Assembly: GCF_008122265.1 (NCBI RefSeq)
Contig: NZ_CP043042.1
Span: forward strand, 3,472,001 to 3,536,000
Length of the DNA stretch: 64,000 nucleotides
Direction of reading: 5' to 3'
Origin: Marinobacter fonticola
Lineage (GTDB): Bacteria; Pseudomonadota; Gammaproteobacteria; Pseudomonadales; Oleiphilaceae
The position numbers and the translations under genes were made by a program. Positions within the stretch are counted from its first letter, which is position 1, and the number at the start of each line of letters is the position of its first letter. Of this stretch, positions 53,136-62,050 are shown one piece after another. The notes beneath the pieces are model-generated. The model was given only the letters and a program-made list of their open reading frames with translations, was not told where the DNA came from and made no database searches.

Positions 53136-54632
53136 TTACTTCATCGTCGGCATGGAAAACTCCACTCCCTCGCGGACACCCGCTGAAGGCCAGCGTTGGG
53201 TGACCGCCTTGCGGCGGGTATAGAATCGCACGCCATCCGGGCCGTAGGCGTGGAGATCACCAAACAGCGACCGCTTCCAGCCACCGAAACTGTGGTAGGC
53301 AACCGGCACTGGCAAGGGCACGTTCACGCCGACCATGCCGACCTGGATGTGATCCGTGAAATACCGGGCAGCCTCCCCATCCCGTGTAAAGATGCAGGTG
53401 CCGTTGCCATATTCGTGATCATTGATCAGGTTCATCGCCTCTTCCATTGTCTTGACGCGAATGACCTGCAACACCGGTCCAAAGATTTCTTCCTGATAAC
53501 TCGCCATCTCGGGGGAAACATGATCGATCAGGGTTCCACCGACGAAGAAGCCGTTCTCGTAGCCCGCAAGCTGGGGGTTGCGGCCATCGACGACGACGGT
53601 GGCTCCGTCCTCCTCGGCACTATTGATATATCCGACGATTTTCTCCCGATGCTCACGGGTAATTACTGGGCCAAAGTCGTTGCCGGCCTCATAGCAGGCT
53701 CCCACCTTAAGCGACTTCATCGCGTCACTCATTCTGGCGACCAGGGCATCACCGGCGGCATCACCAACGGCGACGGCTACCGACAGCGCCATGCAGCGCT
53801 CACCCGAAGAGCCAAAGGCCGCGCCAACCAGTTGGTTGACCGCGTTATCCATGTCGGCATCAGGCATCACGATAGCGTGGTTCTTGGCGCCGCCAAGAGC
53901 CTGGCAACGCTTACCGTTTGCACTTGCCTTGCTGTAGATGTATTCCGCGATGGGCGTGGAACCGACAAAACTCACCGCCTGGACACGTTGATCCTCAAGC
54001 AATGTGTCCACGGCCTCCTTGTCTCCATTGACTACGCCCATCACGCCATCTGGCAGCCCGGCTTCCTGCAGCAACTGGGCAATGAATAGAGTGGAGCTGG
54101 GATCCCGCTCCGATGGTTTCAGGATGAAGCAGTTCCCGCACACCAGGGCCATTGGATACATCCACAGGGGAACCATCGCCGGGAAGTTGAAGGGGGTAAT
54201 GCCGGCCACCACCCCCAGCGGCTGGAACTCACTCCAGGCATCAATGTTCGGGCCCACATTCTTGCTATGTTCGCCCTTCAGCAGTTCTGGTGCGCCACAG
54301 GCGTACTCGACGTTCTCGATCCCCCGTTGCAGCTCCCCCATGGCGTCGTGCCGAATCTTGCCATGTTCTTCACCGATCAAATCGCAAATGCGGTCGGCAT
54401 TTTGCTCCAGCAGCTCCTTGAAGCGGAACATGATACGAGCACGCTTAACCGGTGGAGTCGCTCGCCATTCCGGGTAGGCCGCCTGGGCGGCGGCAATGGC
54501 CTCCTCCACAGTCGCCCGAGACGCCAGGGCGACGTTCCGTGAAACCTCACCGGTCGACGGGTTGTACACCGGCTGGGTGCGTTCGCCCGCCGTGTAGTTT
54601 TGGCCATTGATCAGATGCCCTACTGTGTTCAT
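53136..54632 (-). CDS. dddC: CoA-acylating (methyl)malonate-semialdehyde dehydrogenase
   Basis: A 498-residue aldehyde dehydrogenase of the MmsA type: TPFNFPAMVPLWMYPMAL, LKPSERDPSS, SFVGSTPIAEYIY, LGGAKNH and catalytic Cys280 in GSSGERCMAL. It converts malonate semialdehyde to acetyl-CoA and CO2, the last step of the DMSP-to-acetyl-CoA route through 3-hydroxypropionate. The start at 54632 has GAGGA seven bases upstream; an ATG two codons earlier sits too close to it. Third gene of the dddT-B-C operon. Confidence 0.92.
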   Translation of the reverse strand: MNTVGHLINGQNYTAGERTQPVYNPSTGEVSRNVALASRATVEEAIAAAQAAYPEWRATPPVKRARIMFRFKELLEQNADRICDLIGEEHGKIRHDAMGELQRGIENVEYACGAPELLKGEHSKNVGPNIDAWSEFQPLGVVAGITPFNFPAMVPLWMYPMALVCGNCFILKPSERDPSSTLFIAQLLQEAGLPDGVMGVVNGDKEAVDTLLEDQRVQAVSFVGSTPIAEYIYSKASANGKRCQALGGAKNHAIVMPDADMDNAVNQLVGAAFGSSGERCMALSVAVAVGDAAGDALVARMSDAMKSLKVGACYEAGNDFGPVITREHREKIVGYINSAEEDGATVVVDGRNPQLAGYENGFFVGGTLIDHVSPEMASYQEEIFGPVLQVIRVKTMEEAMNLINDHEYGNGTCIFTRDGEAARYFTDHIQVGMVGVNVPLPVPVAYHSFGGWKRSLFGDLHAYGPDGVRFYTRRKAVTQRWPSAGVREGVEFSMPTMK

Positions 54633-54713
54633 GTTCATTTCCTCAGTTTCGATGTGTCGCCGGTTAGGGGTGGCGTGTGGTTGTTGAATGCGGTTTGCCG
54701 TCGCTGTGCGCTG

Positions 54714-55871
54714 TCACCAAAGCCTGCGATAAATCTCGATCATCTCGTCAACCGTAGGCACTCGGGGATTGTTACCCGGAGATCCGGACTGCAAAGCCTG
54801 CTCGGCCATGGTCGGCATCAAGTCGAAAAATTCGCTGCGATCAATGCCAAACAGCTCGGGTGTTGGCACTTCCAGCTCATCGTTGAGCGTATGCAGCTCA
54901 TCAAGCAGCTTGCGGTTGGCTTCGTCCGTACTGTCGGATTCGCTGGCGACACCGATGGTTCGGGCGCAGTCGGCATAGCGCTCAGCAGCAGCAGGAATGG
55001 AGAACTCAGTCACAGCCGGCAATAGCATGGCGTTGGACAGACCGTGCGGCACATGGAAAGCGGCGCCAATGGGACGACTCATACCGTGTACCAAAGCCAC
55101 CGAAGCATTGGAGAACGCCATACCTGCCAGGGTCGACCCCAGCATCATGGCTTCACGAGCCTCACGGTCGGCACCATCTCGATAGACCCGCCGCAGGTTC
55201 GGACCAATCAAACGCATGGCGGACAGTGCCTGACTGTCGCTGAAAGGATTGGCCTTGCGACTGACGTAAGCTTCCATGGCATGGGTCAGAGCATCGATGC
55301 CGGTATCGGCGGTGATTCGCTTTGGCAGACTCAGCGTAAGGCTATAGTCGACCAAGGCTGCCACCGGCATGAAGCCAATGCCGACGCAGAGCATCTTCTC
55401 GTCGTTGAGCTCGTCAGTGATGATCGTGAAGCGCGTCACCTCGGAGCCGGTGCCGGCCGTCGTGGGAATGGCGATAATCGGCAATCCTGCCTGATCGACC
55501 AGCCGCGGAAACTTGTAATCCCTCATCTCGCCGCCAAATTTGCCGAGGATGCCAATGGCTTTGGCGCTGTCGATGGGGCTGCCGCCGCCCAGGGCGATGA
55601 TGCAGTCGTAGTTACCGCTTCGAACTCTCTCGACTCCAGCCTTTATCGACCCAACCGTCGGTTCCGGCACGGTGTCGTCGAAGACATCCGCGGTCAGTTG
55701 CTGTTCTCGCAGGCAACGCTGAATGTCACCGACATAGCCCAGATCTACCATCATCTTGTCAGTGATGATCAGCGGCCTTGTGCAGCCAAGACTGGCCAGA
55801 ACGGCTGGCACCTGTGCCGATGCGCCTTCACCAACTTGCAGTATCCGCGGAAGAATTGCTTGTGTAGACAT
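54714..55871 (-). CDS. dddB: Iron-containing alcohol dehydrogenase
   Basis: A 385-residue group III alcohol dehydrogenase. The NAD-binding GGGSPIDSAKAIGIL and TTAGTGSEVT motifs and the metal-binding region TGIDALTHAMEAYVSRKANP and ALVHGMSRPIGAAFHVPHG (Asp and three His ligands) are present. It would oxidise 3-hydroxypropionate to malonate semialdehyde, the role proposed for DddB. ATG 55871 follows AAGGAG closely. 81 bases upstream of dddC on the same strand. Confidence 0.9.
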   Translation of the reverse strand: MSTQAILPRILQVGEGASAQVPAVLASLGCTRPLIITDKMMVDLGYVGDIQRCLREQQLTADVFDDTVPEPTVGSIKAGVERVRSGNYDCIIALGGGSPIDSAKAIGILGKFGGEMRDYKFPRLVDQAGLPIIAIPTTAGTGSEVTRFTIITDELNDEKMLCVGIGFMPVAALVDYSLTLSLPKRITADTGIDALTHAMEAYVSRKANPFSDSQALSAMRLIGPNLRRVYRDGADREAREAMMLGSTLAGMAFSNASVALVHGMSRPIGAAFHVPHGLSNAMLLPAVTEFSIPAAAERYADCARTIGVASESDSTDEANRKLLDELHTLNDELEVPTPELFGIDRSEFFDLMPTMAEQALQSGSPGNNPRVPTVDEMIEIYRRLW

Positions 55872-56026
55872 GATTGCTCCTTGAATCAGTTCTGCGACCG
55901 CTTTGACACGCGCAGACATTTGTTATCGCTAATTTTGGGCATGCCGGTCCCCTGAACCCCGCTTGCCCGCTGGTAAATGAAGGTGATGAAAAGCGTTGCT
56001 ACGGACCCGACAGCAGCCGATCTCAT

Positions 56027-57655
56027 TTATGAGCTGGTTACCGCCGGAACCCGTTTGGTGACTTTGGGCACCGCCTCACGGCGCTTACCGGGCCGCTTTG
56101 AGAGGCCGGGCACCGCAACGGAGCCGAGTTCTGATCGCAGGGATTTGAGTAATCCATAGATCGCCATGATCAGGATGAAAGAAAAGGGGAGCGCTGCCAT
56201 CACTGTGGCCGTTTGCAGTGCCTCCAGCCCACCAGCCAGCAATAGGACTGCCGCGACGGCGCCAATGGCCCCGCCCCAGAACACCCGGTAGCGAGCCATC
56301 GGATGCTCGTCGCCCATGGAGATCAGGGTGCAAATCACCAGGGTGGCGGAGTCGGCGGAAGTGACGAAGTAAGTCACCAACATCACGGTGCAGATCCCGG
56401 CCATTAGGACGACCAGGGCATGGTTATCGGTCATCAGTTCGATCGTGGAAAAGAGCGCCATCGTGGTGTTCTGATTGACCGCTTCAACCACGCCGCCACC
56501 GCCGAACAACTCCAGGTACATGGCGGTATTGCCAAAAATGGTAATCCAGATCGCAGCCAGGAGGGTCGGTGCAAAGAGGACGCCCAGAACGAATTCGCGA
56601 ATCGTACGCCCCCGGGAAATACGGGCGATGAAGATGCCGCAGAACGGGGACCAGGCGATCCACCAGCCCCAGTAGAAGATGGTCCACGCCCCCTGCCACT
56701 GTGCCTGCTGATCGGGATCGACCCAGAAGCCCAGCTCGACGGCATGAACCAGGTAATCGCCGACATTAGTCACCAGGGCCCCCAGAAGATAGGCGGTGGG
56801 TCCGACCACCACAAACAGCCCCAGAATCAACAGGGTCAGCCACATATTCCATTCGCTAAGCATCCGGATGCCTTTGTGTAAACCGCTCATGACAGAGGCG
56901 GTTGCGATCACGGAAATGGTGGCAATCAGGGCGATCTGGGTACCGGTAGAAACCTCCACACCCGTCAGGTAGTTCAGACCCGCATTTATCTGCTGGGCAC
57001 CGAGGCCGAGGGAGGTTGCGATACCGAAGACCGTTCCGAACACCGCCAGCAGATCCGCAACATGCCCGATGGGCCCGTAGATACGCTCGCCAAAGATCGG
57101 GTAAAGGCTGGAGCGAATCGATAGCGGCAATCCCCTGCGGTAGGCAAAGTACGCGAGGATCAATCCGGACAGTCCAAACAGCGCCCAACCATGTAAGCCC
57201 CAGTGGAAGATGGCGATCCGCATGGCCGATTGCGCCGCCTCGACGGTTTGCTGCTGGCCCTCACCGACAAACGGATTGCCCTGGAAGTGATAGATTGGCT
57301 CAGCAATGCTCCAGAACAGGATGCCTATACCAATACCGGCACCAAACAGCATCGAGAACCAGGAGAATAGGCTGAATTCGGGCCGATCGGTGTCTTTTCC
57401 CAGACGAACGTCCCCGTAGCGGCTGAAGACCAGCCAAACCACCAGGAACAACACAAAGCTCATAAAGCCGATGTAGTACCACGAAAGGTCCGCAGCGATG
57501 TAATCCTTAAGGCCGGTGTAAACGCTGTTGGCAAACGTGGGATTCGCAATGGTGAACATCAAAAAACCCAGAACCAGCAACCCCGATCCGGCAGACATCA
57601 CCGGGTTGGTTCCTGCCAGCCAACCGGCATCGCGTTGCATCGATTTATTGTTCAT
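56027..57655 (-). CDS. dddT: BCCT-family DMSP transporter
   Basis: A 542-residue BCCT carrier with twelve helices: HWGLHGWALFGLSGLILAYFAYRR, LGAQQINAGLNYLTGVE, GAWTIFYWGWWIAWSPFCGIF, ARISRGRTIREFVLGVLFAP and YFVTSADSATLVIC. Its neighbours make DMSP, a sulphur analogue of betaine, the likely substrate. The start at 57655 follows AAGGGGG; a longer frame upstream is not conserved-looking. First gene of the leftward operon, divergent from dddD. Confidence 0.9.
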   Translation of the reverse strand: MNNKSMQRDAGWLAGTNPVMSAGSGLLVLGFLMFTIANPTFANSVYTGLKDYIAADLSWYYIGFMSFVLFLVVWLVFSRYGDVRLGKDTDRPEFSLFSWFSMLFGAGIGIGILFWSIAEPIYHFQGNPFVGEGQQQTVEAAQSAMRIAIFHWGLHGWALFGLSGLILAYFAYRRGLPLSIRSSLYPIFGERIYGPIGHVADLLAVFGTVFGIATSLGLGAQQINAGLNYLTGVEVSTGTQIALIATISVIATASVMSGLHKGIRMLSEWNMWLTLLILGLFVVVGPTAYLLGALVTNVGDYLVHAVELGFWVDPDQQAQWQGAWTIFYWGWWIAWSPFCGIFIARISRGRTIREFVLGVLFAPTLLAAIWITIFGNTAMYLELFGGGGVVEAVNQNTTMALFSTIELMTDNHALVVLMAGICTVMLVTYFVTSADSATLVICTLISMGDEHPMARYRVFWGGAIGAVAAVLLLAGGLEALQTATVMAALPFSFILIMAIYGLLKSLRSELGSVAVPGLSKRPGKRREAVPKVTKRVPAVTSS

Positions 57656-58077
57656 TGTGCCCCCTTCCCTGCGTTTTTGCGGACCGTCACCGAACGCAGG
57701 ACTTGCCGGGTCACACAGGCGGCATTTGAAATGTCTTGATACTTGTTTTTCATACTTCGTCCTCATCTCATTTTGTTGTTGTGGACTTTGTCCAACAGGC
57801 AGTGCGATCTGCCCTGGAAGCGAAGTAGGATCATTTTCAGCAGAACCGCGCCGGGATTAGAAACAATAAAAAACACCCCTTAGGCTAAACTTTACTTATG
57901 GCTCGGATAGCCATAAGTAAAACGGGGTCTCAGGGTCATTTTTTATTGCTGGTTCCTCGATCTTTCCTGTCCCTACCATTGGCCCAATCGAGTTTTGAGA
58001 CTCGATCAAGCCATATACCAACGACAGCGCTTTCGACAGCCGGGCGTTGGAATCCAGGAGAGGAAGGAAAGACTGCG
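57656..58077. other. dddT-dddD divergent promoter region
   Basis: A 422-bp region between the divergent genes, with the inverted repeat listed next. An in-frame ATG (57898) upstream of dddD lies inside that inverted repeat and is not used as the gene start. Confidence 0.65.
57891..57921. promoter_or_regulatory. Perfect 13-bp inverted repeat, candidate DddR operator
   Basis: TTTACTTATGGCT at 57891-57903 and AGCCATAAGTAAA at 57909-57921 are separated by CGGAT. It contains T-N11-A spacing typical of LysR boxes and lies between the divergent dddT and dddD genes. As RNA it would also fold. Binding by DddR is inferred. Confidence 0.55.
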
Positions 58078-60591
58078 ATGAACAACAAAACCCAACTTCC
58101 GTTAGCGGGTGTCAGAGTAGTGGACTTCGGACAGCAGATTGCAGGTCCGGCCGTCGCCATGGTTCTGGCGGATTTCGGCGCCACCGTAATCCATGTGGAC
58201 CCACCCGAGGGCCCGCAGTGGGATCACCCGGCCAACGCAGTGCTGAATCGCAACAAGAGCTGTATTCGCCTGGACCTGAAACAGGACTTCGGTCTGGGCC
58301 AGGCTTTGGCGCTGGTCGAGCAGGCCGATATTGTGATCGAGAGTTTCCGCCCCGGAGTCATGACAAAACTGGGCATCGATTTCGGACAACTGCGCGCTGA
58401 GCGCCCAGAACTGATCACCTTGTCGATCCCCGGCTTTGCCTCTAACGACGATGTGCGCAAGGAGTGGAAGGCCACGGAGGCGGTCGTTGCTGCAACCTGT
58501 GGCGCTTTTACGGACATGGGGTTCAACCGGGTGCTCATGGGCGTAAATCCCAGCTTTTCCCCCCTACCCCTGGGCTCGTCCTACGCCGTCTCTCTGGCCG
58601 CCAGCTCGGCCGTGCTGAGCCTGCTTGAGCGGGAAAAAACCGGCCGGGGCGACCGCATCGAAGTCCCGGTGGCCGCCGCCCTGATGGAGGGCCTATCGTA
58701 TAATTCGTACGTTATCGAGGGCCTGCCTGACCGATACAAGACGATGCGGGAAGAAGAAATCGAGTACCGCAAAGCCAACAGCATCGAAATGGATCTGACC
58801 TACGATCAGTTGCAGGAGTACCTGGATCCTTTCTACCGCACCTATGAATGCGCCGATGGCCGTATGTTCTATTGTGTCTGCCCGTCGCACCGAAACCACG
58901 CCACACGAGCGCTGAAGCTGCTGGGCATCTACGACGAACTGGTGGAGGAGGGACTGCCGGACGTCAAAGACTTACACATGCCGGTTGCCGAGTGGGAAGG
59001 AGAAACCTCCATTGGCGTCTACCCACTGCCGAAGAAATGGGCCGACATCATTTCCGCCAAAATGAAAAAGGTTTTCCTCACCCGCACGTCCGAAGAATGG
59101 GGGCGGCTCTTCGGCGAAGGGCAGATCCCGGGCGCACCTCATCGCACCACGCAGGAATGGGTCAACGACGAACACACCAATGCGTCCGGCCTGATTGTAG
59201 AAGTCAACGATCCGGAGTACGGCCGGATGAAGCAGGGCGGCCCCATCGCCTGGCTGGAAGACATCGCCGAAAACATGCTAACGCCGAGCCCACGCCGCAA
59301 CGTGAGCTACGATAAAGCGCTCAATGAGCTGCTGACCACGGCTGTCGAAGAGAACGTGACACGCCCCACCGGGGCTGACATTCAGCCAGCAAGCGGGAGG
59401 GGTTGGCTCGACGGCATTCGCATCCTTGATCTAACCAACGTCATCGCCGGGCCCCACTCCACCGCGTTCCTCAGCCGCTTCGGCGCCGAGGTGATCAAGC
59501 TGGATCCGGTATCCCCCCTTTACGATCCGCTAATCGGTACTCTCTTTACGTTCCAGACCGGCGTCAGCAAACAAAGCGCCCTGCTCGATATCAATAACCC
59601 TGAAGGGCGGGAGGCATTTAACCGTCTGGTGCGTTCGGTCGACATTGTGGTCATCAATGCACCGGAACGACAAATGGAACCCCTGGGGCTGGACCACGAC
59701 AGTCTGCAGGCCGTGAATCCCGGCGTCCTGTTCTGCAGGCTGGATTGCCTGGGCGGGCCACGCAGAGGCCCCAAAACCGACTACATCGGCTACGACGATA
59801 TCATTCAGGCAAACAGTGGCATCATGAGCCGGTTTGGTGGCCCCGAAACCCCGGAAGAGCATGCTCACCTAGGAACACTGGACGTCAACTGCGGCTTCGC
59901 CGCCGGTCTGGGAATGGCCGTGGCGCTTTATCGCAAACACAAAACCGGCCAGGTATCACGCGCCAGAACATCGCTTTCAGCGGTGACTAATCTGGCACAG
60001 GCGCCGTTTGCTTTCGATTACGCCGGACGAGCACCGTTCAACGAGCCCTCCGGCCGGGAAGCCCTGGGGAACAATGAATTGTCTCACTTCTACAACACGG
60101 CCAACGGCTGGATCTTCATTGATTCAAACCGAACAGAACTGGAAAAACTGGAGCAGGTAGAGGGCTTACAGGGCATTGCACAAGCCAGCGACATTGGGGC
60201 ATTCCTCGGACAGGCCCTGAACAAGGCACCCGCAGACTACTGGGCGACCAAATTGCGCGAGGCCGATGTCGCGGCCGCCGTTCCAATGGCCATTGAAGAC
60301 CTTCTCAATAGCTATAGCCGTGAGGCTGATGACACACCAGGTACCGCGCTAGGTAGTTTCGCCTTCTCAACGTACCGCAATCATCCCAGCGGCCATACCA
60401 TTACTCAGGTGGATCACTACTCGATTCGTCCGACCGAGTCGTCAATCCGGGCCTTCAAACCGACCGAGCGGTTTGGTCACTCAACCCGCGACGTTTTGAG
60501 CAGCGTGGGTTACAGCGCAACCGAAATTGACGCCATGATCGAACGAAGTATTGCTGGACTAGGTTGGGGAAAGGAGTTCTTGCCCAGCTAA
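58078..60591 (+). CDS. dddD: DMSP CoA-transferase/lyase DddD
   Basis: An 837-residue tandem class III (CaiB/BaiF) CoA-transferase. Domain 1 (about 1-430; LAGVRVVDFGQQIAGPAVAMV, HVDPPEGPQWDHPANAVLNRNK, LDLKQDFG) and domain 2 (about 435-837; LDGIRILDLTNVIAGPHSTAFL, FCRLDCLGG, HLGTLDVNCGFAAGLGMAVAL). Counting from the ATG at 58078, the aspartate of GTLDV is residue 602, the position reported as catalytic in characterised DddD. The enzyme uses acetyl-CoA to turn DMSP into 3-hydroxypropionyl-CoA and dimethyl sulphide. The start has AGGAAGG upstream. Its divergent partners dddT-B-C and dddR make the assignment firm. Confidence 0.95.
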   Translation: MNNKTQLPLAGVRVVDFGQQIAGPAVAMVLADFGATVIHVDPPEGPQWDHPANAVLNRNKSCIRLDLKQDFGLGQALALVEQADIVIESFRPGVMTKLGIDFGQLRAERPELITLSIPGFASNDDVRKEWKATEAVVAATCGAFTDMGFNRVLMGVNPSFSPLPLGSSYAVSLAASSAVLSLLEREKTGRGDRIEVPVAAALMEGLSYNSYVIEGLPDRYKTMREEEIEYRKANSIEMDLTYDQLQEYLDPFYRTYECADGRMFYCVCPSHRNHATRALKLLGIYDELVEEGLPDVKDLHMPVAEWEGETSIGVYPLPKKWADIISAKMKKVFLTRTSEEWGRLFGEGQIPGAPHRTTQEWVNDEHTNASGLIVEVNDPEYGRMKQGGPIAWLEDIAENMLTPSPRRNVSYDKALNELLTTAVEENVTRPTGADIQPASGRGWLDGIRILDLTNVIAGPHSTAFLSRFGAEVIKLDPVSPLYDPLIGTLFTFQTGVSKQSALLDINNPEGREAFNRLVRSVDIVVINAPERQMEPLGLDHDSLQAVNPGVLFCRLDCLGGPRRGPKTDYIGYDDIIQANSGIMSRFGGPETPEEHAHLGTLDVNCGFAAGLGMAVALYRKHKTGQVSRARTSLSAVTNLAQAPFAFDYAGRAPFNEPSGREALGNNELSHFYNTANGWIFIDSNRTELEKLEQVEGLQGIAQASDIGAFLGQALNKAPADYWATKLREADVAAAVPMAIEDLLNSYSREADDTPGTALGSFAFSTYRNHPSGHTITQVDHYSIRPTESSIRAFKPTERFGHSTRDVLSSVGYSATEIDAMIERSIAGLGWGKEFLPS

Positions 60592-60611
60592 TCGACAGGT
60601 TTGATCGGTCC

Positions 60612-60676
60612 AAAATGGGCCGGCCTCTCCTTTTGCCTCGGACTGGCCGGGCAAAGGGGGGAGCCCGGCCCTTTTA
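60612..60676 (+). terminator. Long-stem terminator after dddD
   Basis: An imperfect long stem (GGGCCGGCCTC with GAGCCCGGCCC outside, CCTTTTGCC with GGCAAAGGG inside) ends in TTTTATTT. It begins 21 bases past the dddD stop codon. Confidence 0.75.
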
Positions 60677-60744
60677 TTTGGTGAAAACGGAAAGATCGGT
60701 TTGTGCTCCCGGCACCTCTTTAAATCAATCGCTCCCTCATCAGC

Positions 60745-61200
60745 CTATAGCGGGAGCTCGATAATGTCCCCAACCACACCGTCTTCAGTCACCTCCAGCC
60801 GCCCCACGGTGATCGGCAGCGTAAAACGCCGCGGCCCAGCACCACCGGGATTGAAGTAAAGCACGTCGTCGACCCACTCATTACGGGGTTTGTGGGAATG
60901 GCCGGCGACCACCACGCGGTAATGGCCACGCGGATCCAGGTCGAGGGTTTTGACGTCGTGGAGCATGTAAAACGCATGGCCGAGGAATTCCAATTCCTGT
61001 ACATCGGGCAGATCGGCTGCGCGGCCCGACTTGTCGATATTGCCGCGAATCGCAATCACCGGCGCCAATGCTTCCAGCGCTTCCAGAACCTCGTCCCGCC
61101 CCACATCGCCGGCGTGAAGGATCAGGTCCGAGCTTTTCAAAGCCTCCAAAGCTTCAGGACGCATTTTGCTGTGGGTGTCCGCAATGACGCCGATTTTCAT
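60745..61200 (-). CDS. YfcE/MJ0936-type metallophosphoesterase
   Basis: A 151-residue calcineurin-like phosphoesterase. Metal motifs are GVIADTHSKM (D, H), LILHAGDVGR (D), IAIRGNIDK (N), MLHDVKT (H) and VVVAGHSHKPRNE (H x H), all present. Small members hydrolyse phosphodiesters in the cytoplasm; the substrate is unknown. AAGG precedes the ATG. It may be co-transcribed with the FKBP gene 74 bases upstream. Confidence 0.92.
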   Translation of the reverse strand: MKIGVIADTHSKMRPEALEALKSSDLILHAGDVGRDEVLEALEALAPVIAIRGNIDKSGRAADLPDVQELEFLGHAFYMLHDVKTLDLDPRGHYRVVVAGHSHKPRNEWVDDVLYFNPGGAGPRRFTLPITVGRLEVTEDGVVGDIIELPL

Positions 61201-61274
61201 GGTTCAGCCTTGTCCTGTTTCTTTCCTCGTAAAGAAAATGCGCTCAGAAAAATGAAAGCTAATCTGCTAACGGA

Positions 61275-61754
61275 TCAATGATGCCCACCCGGCCCGTGCG
61301 CGTGGCCGTGCGCGATCTCTTCCGGTTCGGCGGCACGTACTTCGATGATTTCGACATTGAAGGTCAGGGTTCTACCGGCCATCGGATGGTTGGTATCGAC
61401 ATCGGCAAACTTATGGCCGACCTTGACGACGACCACATGGCGCGGACCTTGCTCGGTTTCCACCTGGGCGATCATACCCGCCTTCCAGCGCTTGGCACCG
61501 CGTAGATGTTTGATGGGTACGCGCTGCATGGCTTCGGGATTGCGCGGGCCGTAAGCTTTGTCCGGGGTGACGGTGGCGCTGAAGCTGTCGCCGGCGTCGC
61601 GACCTTCCAGGGCCTCTTCCAGGCCTTGGATAATACCGCCGTGGCCATGCAGGTAGGCGTTCGGCTCGCCGTCACGGGAGCTTTCGATGGCGTTGCCTTG
61701 TTCATCACTGACGCTGTAGTGAAACAAGACCACCTGATTCTTTTCGATTGGCAT
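61275..61754 (-). CDS. FKBP-type peptidyl-prolyl isomerase, SlyD-like
   Basis: A 159-residue cytoplasmic isomerase/chaperone: VVLFHYSVSDEQGNAIESS, HGHGGIIQGLEEALEGRDAGDSFSATVTPDKAYGPRN-type FKBP core with the insert-in-flap region (about 70-120), and the C-terminus GHAHGPGGHH is a histidine-rich tail as in metal-binding SlyD, though short. ATG 61754 has GGAG six bases upstream; the longer open frame upstream is spurious. Catalyses cis-trans isomerisation of Xaa-Pro bonds, and may deliver nickel. Confidence 0.92.
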   Translation of the reverse strand: MPIEKNQVVLFHYSVSDEQGNAIESSRDGEPNAYLHGHGGIIQGLEEALEGRDAGDSFSATVTPDKAYGPRNPEAMQRVPIKHLRGAKRWKAGMIAQVETEQGPRHVVVVKVGHKFADVDTNHPMAGRTLTFNVEIIEVRAAEPEEIAHGHAHGPGGHH

Positions 61755-62050
61755 AAGGTTCTCCGCGCCAGTTAGTTCGGGGCCGCCATTATAGCCAGCT
61801 GCCGCGTTGACTCCAGGGCCGATGTGGGAGCACGACGCCAGGTGATTACCGCTACCACGAAGTGAACCGAGTTTAATGGGCCATTTGTGCACCATGTCGC
61901 AACATATTGCCCGCATGTTCGGGATCATCTGGTCTGGGCCTGTTCAACGATTAACCTGATATTACAACTTTAACTTATGGTTTGGCCCACTCGTGAGTGT
62001 AGCGGTAGCCGGCAACTGGACAGCACTCAGGCAAAGGAGGCACAGCCAAT

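Noticed and set aside
57898..58077. 60-residue N-terminal extension of DddD
   Set aside because: The ATG lies within the inverted repeat without a ribosome site; the shorter start gives the usual length and puts the catalytic aspartate at 602.
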